From Pseudomonadota bacterium (GTDB lineage Bacteria > Pseudomonadota > Gammaproteobacteria > Burkholderiales > Burkholderiaceae_B): DNA of 31,733 bases. Location: the NCBI GenBank assembly GCA_023387815.1, contig JAEWHK010000008.1:1-31733 (forward strand), in the 5' to 3' direction. Of this stretch, positions 31,702 through 31,733 are shown in pieces. Below the pieces are notes generated by a model, which worked only from the letters and a program-made list of their open reading frames with translations, was not told where the DNA came from and did not search any database. Numbering within the stretch: position 1 is the first letter of the stretch; every line of letters begins with the position of its first letter. Made by a program: the position numbers and the translations under genes.

Positions 31702-31733
31702 TTAGTTGTGGTTATCTGTGTAAGGCAACAGAG
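31702..31733 (-). CDS. rpsR: 30S ribosomal protein S18, C-terminal end (partial)
   Basis: The last nine codons plus TAA run off the window edge. Read on the minus strand they give LLPYTDNHN, which matches the conserved end of S18 (E. coli ends LLPYTDRHQ). The stop is at 31702-31704, 14 nt before rplI, exactly where rpsR is expected. The 5' part lies outside the window. Confidence 0.85.
   Translation of the reverse strand, partial: LLPYTDNHN

Noticed and set aside
1..31733. Mobile elements, defence systems, CRISPR arrays, tRNA genes or toxin-antitoxin pairs
   Set aside because: I looked for transposase-like proteins, repeat-spacer arrays and tRNA-like cloverleafs by eye and saw none; the genes are nearly all core housekeeping families.

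Overview
The window looks like chromosome from a betaproteobacterium, most likely Burkholderiales in or near Alcaligenaceae. This rests on protein resemblance and gene order: the aminotransferase-hom-thrC operon, yggX beside phoU, alr/radA, the Mth938-like/bcp/phoH run, and rpsR-rplI followed by dnaB. The DNA is moderately GC-rich, genes are tightly packed with many 4-nt ATGA overlaps, and no gap exceeds about 300 bases. I see no transposase, integrase, phage gene, CRISPR array, tRNA or rRNA. It is mostly housekeeping and metabolic DNA, and no clearly new multi-gene system stands out.

Layout. 1-0.3 kb: yggX (+), ending at a bidirectional terminator shared with phoU. 0.4-6.2 kb (-): a putrescine-type ABC importer (potF, potG, potH, potI) continuing without a clear break into an ArsC/Spx-like protein, rpiA and phoU. 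6.2-10.7 kb (-): a TauE/SafE permease, an 830-residue FtsX-type permease without an adjacent ATPase, a group II truncated globin and a Kdo kinase, closely linked. 10.8-14.1 kb (-): alr, an SDR oxidoreductase and radA. 14.2-17.4 kb (+): hpnC, hpnD and hpnE, which make squalene for hopanoids; no cyclase is present here. 17.3-19.1 kb (-): a CLC chloride transporter with a CBS pair. 19.4-19.8 kb (+): a MarR-type regulator. 19.8-21.0 kb (-): an NnrS-family heme/NO-stress membrane protein. 21.2-25.2 kb (-): an AlaC-type aminotransferase, homoserine dehydrogenase and threonine synthase. 25.5-28.3 kb (+): an Mth938-like protein, a Bcp peroxiredoxin and a PIN-PhoH protein. 28.4-29.5 kb (+): a bile acid:sodium symporter-family protein. 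29.7-31.7 kb (-): dnaB, rplI and the last codons of rpsR.

The most interesting signals are regulatory. Two perfect 21-bp dyads sit 33 bp apart, centre to centre, between the CLC and MarR genes, and a related dyad covers a candidate -10 box upstream of nnrS, so the MarR protein may control a small clc/marR/nnrS regulon. A perfect 8-bp-arm dyad lies almost exactly between the -35 and -10 boxes of the likely dnaB promoter. Protein-level oddities include an extra segment before the catalytic lysine of Alr, a long low-complexity N-terminal tail on the PhoH protein, and a Bcp lacking the usual nearby resolving cysteine.
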